DNA from: Altererythrobacter sp. | GTDB lineage: Bacteria > Pseudomonadota > Alphaproteobacteria > Sphingomonadales > Sphingomonadaceae | Direction: 5' to 3' | Assembly: GCA_031178065.1 (NCBI GenBank) | Contig: JAPSJS010000008.1 | Location: 1 to 64,000 of the forward strand | Length of the DNA stretch: 64,000 nt | Part shown: positions 36,430-44,782 of the stretch, piece after piece | Position numbering within the stretch: the first letter of the stretch is position 1 | Layout: every line of letters begins with the position of its first letter | Program-made: the position numbers and the translations under genes | The notes under the pieces: model-generated | What the model saw: only the letters and a program-made list of their open reading frames with translations | Databases searched by the model: none | What the model was told of the DNA's origin: nothing

Positions 36430-38418
36430 ATGATCAGTCGTCGAGAGTTCGTCGGGGGAACCGCAGTGAGCATGGCGATGATGCCTGCAGCGGGGCTTGC
36501 TAGCACGAATCGAGGGCCTGTTGCCGCGGTGAACGGCGCAGTATTCAACCGCGCACCTCTGGCCGACCAGCCTTTCGCGCCATTGCCGTTGGGGGCCGTG
36601 CGCGCGAAGGGTTGGCTTGCGACGCAACTGGAGACGATGGCGCAAGGGCTGACCGGCCGGCTCGACGAGTTCTATTCGCTAGTAGGCCCGCAGAACGCGT
36701 GGCTCGGCGGTGACGGCGACGCATGGGAGCGCGGGCCGTACTGGCTCGACGGCTTGGTTCCCCTTGCTCACATCCTCGACGACAAGCGTCTCAAGGACAA
36801 GGCGCAGCCGTGGGTCGAGTTCGCCCTTCGCAGCCAGCAGCCGAGCGGATATTTCGGCCCGCCGGATGATCGCGGAACGGGTAAGGACGAGCAGGGAATT
36901 CAGCGCGAGAACTCGGCGGATTGGTGGCCCCGTATGGTCATGCTCAAAGTGCTCCAGCAGCACCACGAGGCCACGGGGGATCGGCGGGTGCTAGATTTCA
37001 TGTCGCGCTACTTTGCGTATCAGCAGCGGCAGCTCCCGGCCCAGCGGCTCGACCACTGGACGAAATGGGCGCGGCATCGCGGCGGCGAGAACACCGCCAG
37101 CGCGCTCTGGCTGTACAACCGGACGGGCGAGCGGTCGCTGCTCGACCTTGCGCGCACCCTCGTGGATCAGACGAGCGACTGGACCGCCGGCTTTGCCGCG
37201 GAGCAGCCGCCGACCGCGCACGGGGTCAATGTGGCCATGGGCGTGAAGCAGCCTGCGCTGGCTTATCTCCTCGATGGTCGTCCAGAGCACATCAATGCGA
37301 TCCGTCACGGACTGACGTTTCTGGAGCGGGATCACGGCCAGGTTACGGGAATGTTCTCTGGCGACGAGCCGCTGCACGGTACCAACCCGATCCAGGGCAC
37401 TGAGCTTTGCACCGTGGTCGAGTTCATGTTCTCACTGGAGACGCTGGGCCAGATCACCGGGGACGTGACCATTCTCGATCGTCTCGAACGCATCGCCTAC
37501 AACGCGCTGCCCGCGCAGACGACCGACGACTATATGGCGCGGCAGTACTTCCAGCAGCCCAATCAGGTGATGATCAGCCGCGATGTCGAGCAGTACGCGC
37601 AGCAGCACGGCGGCACCTCTCAACTGGTCGGCCTGTTGGACGGATATCCATGCTGCACGGTCAACATGCATCAGGGCTGGCCGAAGTTCGTCCACTCCAT
37701 GTGGGCCGCGAGTGCGGACGGTGGCCTTGCGGTGCTGAGCTACGGTCCCAGCAGTGCGCGCGCCACCATCGGTGGCATCGAGGTAGAGGCGGAGCAGCAG
37801 ACCTCCTACCCGTTCTCCGATGAGATTAGGATCGTGCTTCAGACGGAACGGCCGACATCCTTTCCGCTTCATCTCCGGATTCCGGGCTGGGCAGAAGGAG
37901 CGACGCTCAAGGTAAACGGCCAGCATGAAACGTCAGCATCCTCCGGGCGGATAGCGCGGCTCGAACGCCTCTGGCGCACGGGCGATACTGTCGAACTGAT
38001 CTTCCCGGCAAAGATCACGCGCAGCGTATGGCACAAGCAGCTCACAAGCCTGGAACGCGGGCCGCTGGTGTTTGCCCTTCCGATAGGTGAGGATTGGCGC
38101 AAGATCGGCGAACGCGGCGGCATCGATACGTCGGAAGTCTTCCCGACGACGCCGTGGAATTACGCGCTCGAACCCGATGCCGTGGTCACTCTCGCTCGTG
38201 CTGACATGGTTTCGGATCGTCCGTGGATCGGCGCGAACGCGCCGCTCAGCCTGAGCACTACCGGACGCAGAATCCCGGGGTGGGATAGATACCACCAAAC
38301 CCACGGTTCCTTGCCATTTAGCCCGGTGGCGACCGACGCGCCGACGGAGACGTTACGGCTCATTCCATACGGAAGCACCTTCCTCCGGATGTCGGAATTC
38401 CCGATCGCGAAAGCCTGA
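36430..38418 (+). CDS. GH127/DUF1680-type glycosidase (beta-L-arabinofuranosidase-like), Tat-exported
   Basis: 662 residues. The twin-arginine signal SRREFVGGT occupies residues 3-11. The (alpha/alpha)6 barrel of GH127/GH146 follows, then C-terminal beta domains. The cysteine-nucleophile chemistry of this family is supported: Glu325-Leu-Cys327 (GTELCTV) matches E338/C340 of the Bifidobacterium enzyme, and Cys408-Cys409 (GYPCCTVN) match C417/C418, so Cys408 would be the nucleophile. It should remove beta-linked arabinofuranose or a related sugar. The sugar porter 4 bases downstream is co-transcribed. Confidence 0.88.
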   Translation: MISRREFVGGTAVSMAMMPAAGLASTNRGPVAAVNGAVFNRAPLADQPFAPLPLGAVRAKGWLATQLETMAQGLTGRLDEFYSLVGPQNAWLGGDGDAWERGPYWLDGLVPLAHILDDKRLKDKAQPWVEFALRSQQPSGYFGPPDDRGTGKDEQGIQRENSADWWPRMVMLKVLQQHHEATGDRRVLDFMSRYFAYQQRQLPAQRLDHWTKWARHRGGENTASALWLYNRTGERSLLDLARTLVDQTSDWTAGFAAEQPPTAHGVNVAMGVKQPALAYLLDGRPEHINAIRHGLTFLERDHGQVTGMFSGDEPLHGTNPIQGTELCTVVEFMFSLETLGQITGDVTILDRLERIAYNALPAQTTDDYMARQYFQQPNQVMISRDVEQYAQQHGGTSQLVGLLDGYPCCTVNMHQGWPKFVHSMWAASADGGLAVLSYGPSSARATIGGIEVEAEQQTSYPFSDEIRIVLQTERPTSFPLHLRIPGWAEGATLKVNGQHETSASSGRIARLERLWRTGDTVELIFPAKITRSVWHKQLTSLERGPLVFALPIGEDWRKIGERGGIDTSEVFPTTPWNYALEPDAVVTLARADMVSDRPWIGANAPLSLSTTGRRIPGWDRYHQTHGSLPFSPVATDAPTETLRLIPYGSTFLRMSEFPIAKA

Positions 38419-38422
38419 TCTC

Positions 38423-39799
38423 ATGAACAACACGGACCTCTCGATACCCGCGCCTGGGCATGGACGCTTGACCGCCATCATGATCCTGAGTGCGGCGGGC
38501 GCCGCGCTCGGTGGCCTGCTTTTCGGGCTCGACACTGCGGTAATCTCCGGCACCACCTCCGCTCTTCAAGAGCGTTTCGCCCTGAGCGATGCTCAACTTG
38601 GCTTCACCGTAGCCTCGGCGCTCATCGGCACGATCGTGGGCTCGCTCATTGCAGGTTGGCCGTCGGACCGCTTCGGCCGCAAGGCGGTGCTCCTCACGGT
38701 GGCGATCGCCTATGTCGTGTCCTCGCTCGGATCGGCGCTCGCCGACAGTTGGGCGGTCTTCCTGGCCTTCCGCCTCCTTGCGGGGCTGGCGATCGGCGCG
38801 GCGTCGGTTATAACGCCCATCTACATCGCCGAAGTTTCGCCGGCTCACGTGCGCGGTCGCTTGGTCGCGCTCAACCAGCTCAACATCGTGTTCGGCATCC
38901 TTCTGGCCTTCATCTCGAACTACGTCATCGCGGGCCTGCTTCCGCCGGACATTGCCTGGCGATGGATGTTCGGGATTGTCACCGTGCCTTCCATGCTGTT
39001 CCTGATGGTCACGCTGGTCTTGCCGGAGAGTCCTCGCTGGCTGGTCTCTGCTGGCCGCGACACACGGGCCCTGACGGTCATGGAGCGGCTCGGTTTCGCC
39101 GATCCCGCCGGCGACGTGCGCCATATGCGCGAGGCGGCGGTGCGCGAGCTTGCCGCGACGCGGGCCAAGGCTCGACTGTTCACCCGCGCCCATTCCTTCC
39201 CTGTGACCTGCGCCATCGCTATCGCGATGTTCAATCAGCTCTCGGGGATCAACGCGCTGCTCTACTACGCGCCGCACATCTTTGAGCTCGGCGGTGCAGC
39301 AGCCGATAGCGCGCTGCTGCAATCGATCGCGATCGGTGGCACGAATCTCCTGTTCACGATCGCGGCGCTGTTCCTGATCGATCGGTTCGGCCGGCGACCG
39401 CTGCTCCTCTTCGGCTCGATCGCCACCGCTGCCGCACTGTTTCTCGTCGCTTGGCAGTTCGAAAGCGCGCGGCCGGACGGCACGCTCGTCCTGATCGGCC
39501 TGTTAGGCTTCATCGCAGCCTTCGCGCTTTCGCAAGGCGCTGTGATCTGGGTATTCATCTCCGAAATCTTCCCGAGCGCCGTCCGCGGCAAGGGACAGGC
39601 GCTCGGAAGCACTGTTCACTGGGTCATGGCGGCGGCAATCACCTGGGCCTTCCCCGTGTTTGCAGCCCGGCTGGGAGGGTGGGTGTTCGCCTTCTTCGGT
39701 GGGATGATGCTGCTCCAATTCCTCTGGTCCTTGAAGCAAATGCCCGAGACCAACGGCATCGCGCTGGAGGACATGAACTTGCAGCGAGCCGCTCGATGA
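38423..39799 (+). CDS. Sugar porter (MFS, XylE/AraE type)
   Basis: 458 residues, twelve membrane helices. Sugar porter signatures are visible: GLLFGLDTAVISGT in helix 1, DRFGRKAVLL after helix 2, PESPRWL before the central loop, QLSGINALLYYAP in helix 7 and DRFGRRPLLL. Proton-coupled import of a pentose or hexose. It directly follows the GH127 gene, so the released arabinose-type sugar is the natural guess for substrate. Confidence 0.93.
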   Translation: MNNTDLSIPAPGHGRLTAIMILSAAGAALGGLLFGLDTAVISGTTSALQERFALSDAQLGFTVASALIGTIVGSLIAGWPSDRFGRKAVLLTVAIAYVVSSLGSALADSWAVFLAFRLLAGLAIGAASVITPIYIAEVSPAHVRGRLVALNQLNIVFGILLAFISNYVIAGLLPPDIAWRWMFGIVTVPSMLFLMVTLVLPESPRWLVSAGRDTRALTVMERLGFADPAGDVRHMREAAVRELAATRAKARLFTRAHSFPVTCAIAIAMFNQLSGINALLYYAPHIFELGGAAADSALLQSIAIGGTNLLFTIAALFLIDRFGRRPLLLFGSIATAAALFLVAWQFESARPDGTLVLIGLLGFIAAFALSQGAVIWVFISEIFPSAVRGKGQALGSTVHWVMAAAITWAFPVFAARLGGWVFAFFGGMMLLQFLWSLKQMPETNGIALEDMNLQRAAR

Positions 39800-39991
39800 T
39801 TGCACGAATTCCGATTGCTCTCCCCGCCGAGCCGTAGCCGCGCTTTCAGCGACGTCTTCGTCATCCGAGCGGACGAGGAGCAGGACTGCTAAGCTGCGTG
39901 CAGCCAATCGGCCCCCCCGATTAAGGCGATGGTCGCGAATATCGGGAGAGTTTCTCCGTGCGAATCGCCAAACCGCGCTATGGTGCCCTCC

Positions 39992-40981
39992 ATGCAAGAC
40001 GACAGCATTTCGATGCCGGAGCCAGGCGCCCCGAAGGTGAGCGACCTGTGCGTGACGGCGCTTTACCGTTTCACGCCGATTGAGGACTGCGGCGCGGTGC
40101 ACGGGCCGCTCGAGGAGCTTTGCCGCACGGAGGGCGTCAAAGGGACACTGCTGCTGGCCAGCGAGGGAATAAACGGCACCATCGCCGGCACGCGGGACGC
40201 CATCGGGCGCGTGTTGGATCACATCCGGGGGATATCCGGATGTGCGGATCTCGACGTCAAGTTCTCTCCAGCAGCGACAATCCCGTTCCACCGCATGAAA
40301 GTGCGGATCAAGCGCGAAATCGTCACCATGGGGGAGACCGGCATCGATCCCCTGTCCAGTGTCGGAACCTACGTCGCGCCGCATGACTGGAACGCGCTGA
40401 TCTCCGACCCCGACACCATCGTGATCGACACGCGCAACGACTATGAAGTCGCGATCGGCAGCTTCGCGGGTTCGATCGATCCACGCACCGCCACGTTTCG
40501 CGACTTTCCCGCATGGTTCCGCGGCCGGCGCGAACAGCTTCTCGGGCATGGCAAGGCGCCGAAGGTCGCGATGTACTGCACCGGCGGCATCCGGTGCGAA
40601 AAGTCGACTGCCTTTCTCAAGGAACAGGGCGTCGACGAGGTGTTCCACCTGAAAGGCGGCATTTTGAAGTACCTGGAGACGGTTCCGGAGGAGGAAAGCC
40701 TCTGGCAAGGCGAATGCTTCGTGTTCGACCGGCGCGTGGCGGTCGGCCACGGGCTGAAGCCGGGAACGCACGAGCTTTGCCCCGCCTGTCGGCGCCCGGT
40801 GAATGCGGAAGCTGCCGCCTCGCCGCATTACGAAGCCGGTGTGAGCTGTCCGAGATGCTACCATGAGCGGACGGACGAACAGCGGGCCGGCTATCGCGAG
40901 CGCCACCGGCAGGAAGCGCTTGCCGCCGCACAAGGCCGCGATCACATCGGCGCCCGCCTTCTCGGCAAGACCGGCGCATAG
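39992..40981 (+). CDS. trhO: tRNA uridine(34) hydroxylase (rhodanese-like)
   Basis: About 329 residues from the ATG at 39992 (a further in-frame ATG is at 39980). An N-terminal acylphosphatase-like domain (TLLLASEGINGTIAGT) precedes a rhodanese domain with the active-site loop CTGGIRCEKS. A cysteine-rich C-terminus (CPACRRP, CPRCYHER) follows. TrhO/YceA proteins hydroxylate uridine 34 of tRNA in an O2-dependent reaction. The C-terminal four Cys could bind zinc. Seven bases upstream of a GST gene. Confidence 0.9.
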   Translation: MQDDSISMPEPGAPKVSDLCVTALYRFTPIEDCGAVHGPLEELCRTEGVKGTLLLASEGINGTIAGTRDAIGRVLDHIRGISGCADLDVKFSPAATIPFHRMKVRIKREIVTMGETGIDPLSSVGTYVAPHDWNALISDPDTIVIDTRNDYEVAIGSFAGSIDPRTATFRDFPAWFRGRREQLLGHGKAPKVAMYCTGGIRCEKSTAFLKEQGVDEVFHLKGGILKYLETVPEEESLWQGECFVFDRRVAVGHGLKPGTHELCPACRRPVNAEAAASPHYEAGVSCPRCYHERTDEQRAGYRERHRQEALAAAQGRDHIGARLLGKTGA

Positions 40982-40987
40982 GACGCC

Positions 40988-41659
40988 GTGACACTTCCGG
41001 TTCTCTACAGCTTCCGCCGGTGCCCTTACGCGATGCGCGCGCGGTTCGCGCTGCTCGTAAGCCGCACGACATGCGAACTGCGCGAGGTCAAGCTGTCGGA
41101 CAAACCCCCAGCTTTGCGGGAGGCTTCGGCGAAAGCGACCGTCCCGGTGATCGTCGAGCCCGGCGGCCGCGTGATCGAGGAGAGCCTCGACATCATGCGC
41201 TGGGCCCTCGGCCGCTCCGACCCCGATGGCTGGTTGCAGCGGGATGATCCCGCTCTCATCGCGGCCAACGACGGACCGTTCAAGCACGATCTCGACCGCT
41301 ACAAATATCCGGACCGGCACGGGAGCGATGCTGCGGCGCATCGCCGCGCGGGGCTTGCCTTCCTGGCCGAGCTGAACGCGCGGCTGGAAGGCCAGGGCCA
41401 ACTTTGCGGCACCGCGCCGGGGCTTGCAGACATGGCGATCATGCCCTTCGTCCGGCAGTTTGCGGCCACTGATCAGGCGTGGTTCGCCGCACAACCCCTA
41501 CCGCACTTGCAAACCTGGCTTCAGGGTCACCTCAATTCGGAGCTCTTCGCCGCCGTCATGGCTCGTCTGGATCCCTGGAAGGCCGGGGACGCGCCCGTAC
41601 CGTTTCCGATCGCGACCGACTGCTCTCCCGCGAACCATTCCTCGCAAACTCGACGCTAG
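40988..41659 (+). CDS. Glutathione S-transferase
   Basis: 223 residues from GTG 40988. A thioredoxin-like N-terminal domain begins LPVLYSFRRCPYAMRARFAL, with a CPYAMR motif of the omega/beta-like GSTs where the Cys is the catalytic residue, then VPVIVEPGG and EESLDIM. The helical C-terminal domain is complete (LADMAIMPFVRQF). Probably co-transcribed with trhO. Confidence 0.85.
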   Translation: MTLPVLYSFRRCPYAMRARFALLVSRTTCELREVKLSDKPPALREASAKATVPVIVEPGGRVIEESLDIMRWALGRSDPDGWLQRDDPALIAANDGPFKHDLDRYKYPDRHGSDAAAHRRAGLAFLAELNARLEGQGQLCGTAPGLADMAIMPFVRQFAATDQAWFAAQPLPHLQTWLQGHLNSELFAAVMARLDPWKAGDAPVPFPIATDCSPANHSSQTRR

Positions 41660-41759
41660 GCTCAGAAGCGGACGCTGAGCACACCGCCGATCGTTCGGAA
41701 CACTTCCGGCATGACGATCTCGGCGTGACCACGCAACAAACACACTTGCTTCGCATGCG

Positions 41760-41787
41760 CTACAAATGTAGCACGCTACAAATGTAG
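41760..41787. promoter_or_regulatory. Two BlaI/MecI-type operators upstream of blaI
   Basis: Two identical 12-base palindromes CTACAAATGTAG at 41760-41771 and 41776-41787, four bases apart, with the canonical BlaI half-site pair TACA-N2-TGTA. They end 17 bases before the BlaI start codon at 41805, a position fit for repression of the whole operon by tandem dimers. Confidence 0.9.
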
Positions 41788-41804
41788 TGCATGAGGTGAT
41801 TCGC

Positions 41805-42182
41805 ATGTTGTCCAATCTCCCGCCGCGAGAGCGCCAGATCGTCGACATTCTCTATGAGCGTGGGGCATCGACGGTGGGGGAGATCGGCGATGCGCTGGAG
41901 GATGAAATCTCCGGCTCCGCGATCCGCGCCATGCTCAAGCGGCTTGAGGGCAAGGGGTTTGTCGAACGCTCGCAGAGCGTCCGCGGGTTCGTCTACGCAC
42001 CCAGCCTGCCCGAAAAGGCGGCGCGCAAGTCCGCGCTGGGTCAGGTCGTGCGGGTGTTCTTTAACGGATCGCCGACCAGCGCTGCGGCAGCTCTGCTCGG
42101 CATGCAGGACAACTTGAGCATCGAAGAGCTCGACGAGCTGGAGCAGTTGATCGCCCATGCGCGCAAGGGGAGGAATTCGTGA
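41805..42182 (+). CDS. blaI: BlaI/MecI/CopY-family repressor
   Basis: About 125 residues from the ATG at 41805 (GAGGTG 6 bases upstream). The winged helix (SNLPPRERQIVDILYERG, TVGEIGDALEDEISGSAIR, MLKRLEGKGFVER) is followed by a C-terminal dimerisation tail with the family's SAAAALLGMQ and LSIEELDELEQLI. In the classical system it is cleaved by the M56 sensor next door. The stop overlaps the next gene (TGATG). Confidence 0.93.
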   Translation: MLSNLPPRERQIVDILYERGASTVGEIGDALEDEISGSAIRAMLKRLEGKGFVERSQSVRGFVYAPSLPEKAARKSALGQVVRVFFNGSPTSAAAALLGMQDNLSIEELDELEQLIAHARKGRNS

Positions 42183-43933
42183 TGCTGACCGCTTCGCTTC
42201 TAGCGAGCCTCGCTCTGAAATCGCTTGCGCTCGCCGCGCTCACGCTCGGCATTCTGAGGCTCGCGCGCAGCCGCACGCCGGCTGAGCGGTCGCTGATCGC
42301 GCATCTCGGCCTGCTCGCGATCCTGCTGCTGCCGATCGGCTCGGTCCTGCTGCCGCAATGGGCGCCCTTGCCGCAGGAGTTCCTGGCATCGAATGCGGCC
42401 GCATCGGTGGCGCCGGAAGTGCCCGCGACCGCGCATCCGGCCGATATTCCGATAACCGCCGCGGAAGCCGCGGCGGCGGCGCCTTTTTTCAGCCCGCCGA
42501 CCCTCGCGGAGCTCGCGGTGTGGATATACGCGCTGCCACTCGCGCTGATGTTCGTGATGATGGCGGTCGCGGTGTTCAGGCTGTTCGCCATGCGCCGGCG
42601 GGCCGAGGTGCTGGTCGACGGGGCCTGGCTGTCGGCACTCGCCGAAGCGCAGCGCCGGATGGGATTCAAGCACGGCACCGCACTGCTGGTCAGCGAGGAA
42701 CTGCGCTCGCCGATAAGCTGGGGCGTGCTGCGCCCGACCATTTTGCTCGATCCCCGCGCGGTCTCGGCCGTTCGGGAAGCCGAGGCGATCATCGCGCACG
42801 AACTGGCGCACGTCGCCCGCCTCGACTGGGCCAAGCTCCTCATTGCGCGGCTTGCCTGGGCGCTGTTCTGGTTCAACCCGCTGGTCTGGCTGCTTGCCCG
42901 CGAGAGCCATCACTTGCGCGAGGAAGCGGCGGACGATGCCGTCCTGCTGACCGACATCGCCGGTTCGGACTATGCCACACTGCTGGTCAACGCCGCCCGC
43001 CACGACAACCGCGCCGTGCTGATCGCCGCGCATGGTGTCGCACCGGCCAAGAATTCTCTCAAGCGCCGCGTGATCCGCGTGCTCGACGCGAACGCCTCAC
43101 GGGGGCCTGTCGGCACGGGCTGGGGGTTCCTCGGTCTTGCCTCGGTGCTGGCCATCGCCACGCCCCTGGCGGCATTCACCACCGTCGCGGCCGAGCGTGC
43201 GGAGTTGGTCGAAACGACCGCCGGCCATACGACGCGGGCAGCGACGGCTGTAGAACATGATCCCGTCAAGCTCACCAGCGACGCGCAGGCGACGGTCAGC
43301 GCGGACGATCTGGTGAGCATGCGCGCGATGGACGTAACGCCTGCCGATGTCGCCGAGATGCGTGAGAGTGGCGAAGGGTTCGACGTGGACGACGTCATTG
43401 CAGCCAAGGCGACCGGCGTCACCCCCGACTACATGGCGGAGATGCGGAGCGTATTCGGCACTGCGGATACGGACGAACTCGTCGGCGCCCGCGCGGTCGG
43501 CGTCGATCCGGCCTATGCCCGCGCCATGCGCGCGGCCGATGCCAGTGCCGACCTCGACGCAATCATCGGCGCCCGGGCGGTCGGCCTCACCGCCGCCTAT
43601 GTCCGCGAGCTTCGCGGCTACTTCCCCCGCGCCACGCTGGAGGAAATGATCAGCATGCGTGCGGTCGGCGTCACCGGGAAATTCGTCGAGGATATGCGCG
43701 CCTCGGGCCTGAACGTCGCAAACCCCGACGACGTAGTAAGCGTCCGCGCAGTGACGAGCCATCGCGGGCCGCCGCCGGGTCCGCCGCGAGGGCCGCAGGC
43801 CATCTCTGTCTCGCGGACGGGAGCTACCGCGATCGCCGGGCCCGGCGGCGTCGTGAGCACCCGCCGCACGGAAGGCGGAACTTCGACGTCGGTCGTCCTC
43901 AGCAATACGCGGTCCGATCCAACCCACGACTAA
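42182..43933 (+). CDS. BlaR1/MecR1-like M56 protease with a repeat domain in place of the beta-lactam sensor
   Basis: 583 residues. The N-terminal membrane part (about four helices) carries the zinc protease motif HELAHVARLDW in a cytoplasmic loop, with ESHHLREEAADDAVL as the third ligand region. After the last helix (GWGFLGLASVLAIATPLAA) the periplasmic region is not a penicillin-binding domain. It holds five to six units of about 28 residues with the pattern DDxVxxRAxGVTPxYxxEMR between residues 373 and 525, then a Pro/Gly-rich tail. So it senses something other than a beta-lactam and should relieve BlaI repression. Start ATG overlaps the blaI stop. Confidence 0.88.
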   Translation: MLTASLLASLALKSLALAALTLGILRLARSRTPAERSLIAHLGLLAILLLPIGSVLLPQWAPLPQEFLASNAAASVAPEVPATAHPADIPITAAEAAAAAPFFSPPTLAELAVWIYALPLALMFVMMAVAVFRLFAMRRRAEVLVDGAWLSALAEAQRRMGFKHGTALLVSEELRSPISWGVLRPTILLDPRAVSAVREAEAIIAHELAHVARLDWAKLLIARLAWALFWFNPLVWLLARESHHLREEAADDAVLLTDIAGSDYATLLVNAARHDNRAVLIAAHGVAPAKNSLKRRVIRVLDANASRGPVGTGWGFLGLASVLAIATPLAAFTTVAAERAELVETTAGHTTRAATAVEHDPVKLTSDAQATVSADDLVSMRAMDVTPADVAEMRESGEGFDVDDVIAAKATGVTPDYMAEMRSVFGTADTDELVGARAVGVDPAYARAMRAADASADLDAIIGARAVGLTAAYVRELRGYFPRATLEEMISMRAVGVTGKFVEDMRASGLNVANPDDVVSVRAVTSHRGPPPGPPRGPQAISVSRTGATAIAGPGGVVSTRRTEGGTSTSVVLSNTRSDPTHD

Positions 43934-43983
43934 CCGCCGCCCGGCGTCAAAAGCCTAATTAAATTTCGACAACGCCGGCCTTC

Positions 43984-44003
43984 GGCGAGCGCCTTCGCTC
44001 GCC
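43984..44003 (+). other. Hairpin between the M56 gene and the repeat-protein gene
   Basis: Perfect 8-bp stem GGCGAGCG/CGCTCGCC with four-base loop CCTT, embedded in a further GC-rich inverted repeat. No T-run. It may stabilise or attenuate the operon transcript. Confidence 0.45.
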
Positions 44004-44030
44004 TGCCGCCGGCGCAGAAAGGAGCCTGCC

Positions 44031-44768
44031 ATGAAGATGTTCTCCAAGCCGGCGGTTCTCGCAGCAGCGCTCATGCTCGGTTCTACCACTACGGATCCGG
44101 GATGGTCGCAAAACGGTGCGGCCGAGCTCACCGACATCGCGTGGACCGTCTCGGACACCGGCGGAAGTGCACCGACCCTGCGCATTCATCACGAGAGCAG
44201 CAGCAGCACGTTTCCGCTCGACGACGGGGAGCCCGATCTCGCATCCGTCAGGGCTGCACTGGGGTCACCGAACCAAGGTGCGGTCACATTCACGATCGAT
44301 CGCGAGCCGGGCCTGCTGACCTGCCGCGGCACTCTCGATCGGCGCTACGATGGAAGCGGCGACTGCGTCTTTGCCCCCGATGCGGCGTTCGAGGCCGGCC
44401 TGAACGCCCGCCGCTTGGCGCCGAAGCGCCAGGAAGACCTGCTGACGCTGGCTCTGGTCGACGCGGATCTCGCGCTGATCGACGGCCTGAGCCGGCAAGG
44501 CCTCGCTCCGCGTTCGCTCAACGACGTGATCGCCGCTGCGGCGCTCGATGTGACACCGGGCTACGTCGCGAGCCTCCAATCGGCGGGCCTCGATCTCGAG
44601 TCGATCGACGATGCCGTTGCTTGCCGCGCGCTGGATATCGACGAAGCCTATGTCCGCGGGATCGTCGCTGCCGGCTACGAGCCTCGCGCGCGCGACCTGG
44701 TCGCGATGAAAGCGACCGGGGTCACGCCCGAACACGCGCAAAATATCAACGCTGCGGCGCGGAACTGA
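44031..44768 (+). CDS. Secreted protein sharing the 28-residue repeat of the M56 sensor
   Basis: 245 residues, N-terminal signal (FSKPAVLAAALMLGSTTTDP). The first part is unidentified. The C-terminal part has three repeats like those of the neighbouring sensor: SLNDVIAAAALDVTPGYVAS, then DDAVACRALDIDEAYVRGIV, then ARDLVAMKATGVTPEHAQNI. Sharing the repeat suggests direct interaction with the sensor's periplasmic domain, or binding of the same ligand. No catalytic motif seen. A secreted ligand-binding adaptor is the simplest idea; unproven. Confidence 0.75.
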   Translation: MKMFSKPAVLAAALMLGSTTTDPGWSQNGAAELTDIAWTVSDTGGSAPTLRIHHESSSSTFPLDDGEPDLASVRAALGSPNQGAVTFTIDREPGLLTCRGTLDRRYDGSGDCVFAPDAAFEAGLNARRLAPKRQEDLLTLALVDADLALIDGLSRQGLAPRSLNDVIAAAALDVTPGYVASLQSAGLDLESIDDAVACRALDIDEAYVRGIVAAGYEPRARDLVAMKATGVTPEHAQNINAAARN

Positions 44769-44782
44769 GCGGGAGAGGGCAG

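Noticed and set aside
44102-44782. Upstream extension of the second TonB receptor frame
   Set aside because: Overlaps the repeat-protein gene in another frame and is Arg-rich; the receptor's signal peptide starts at 44783.
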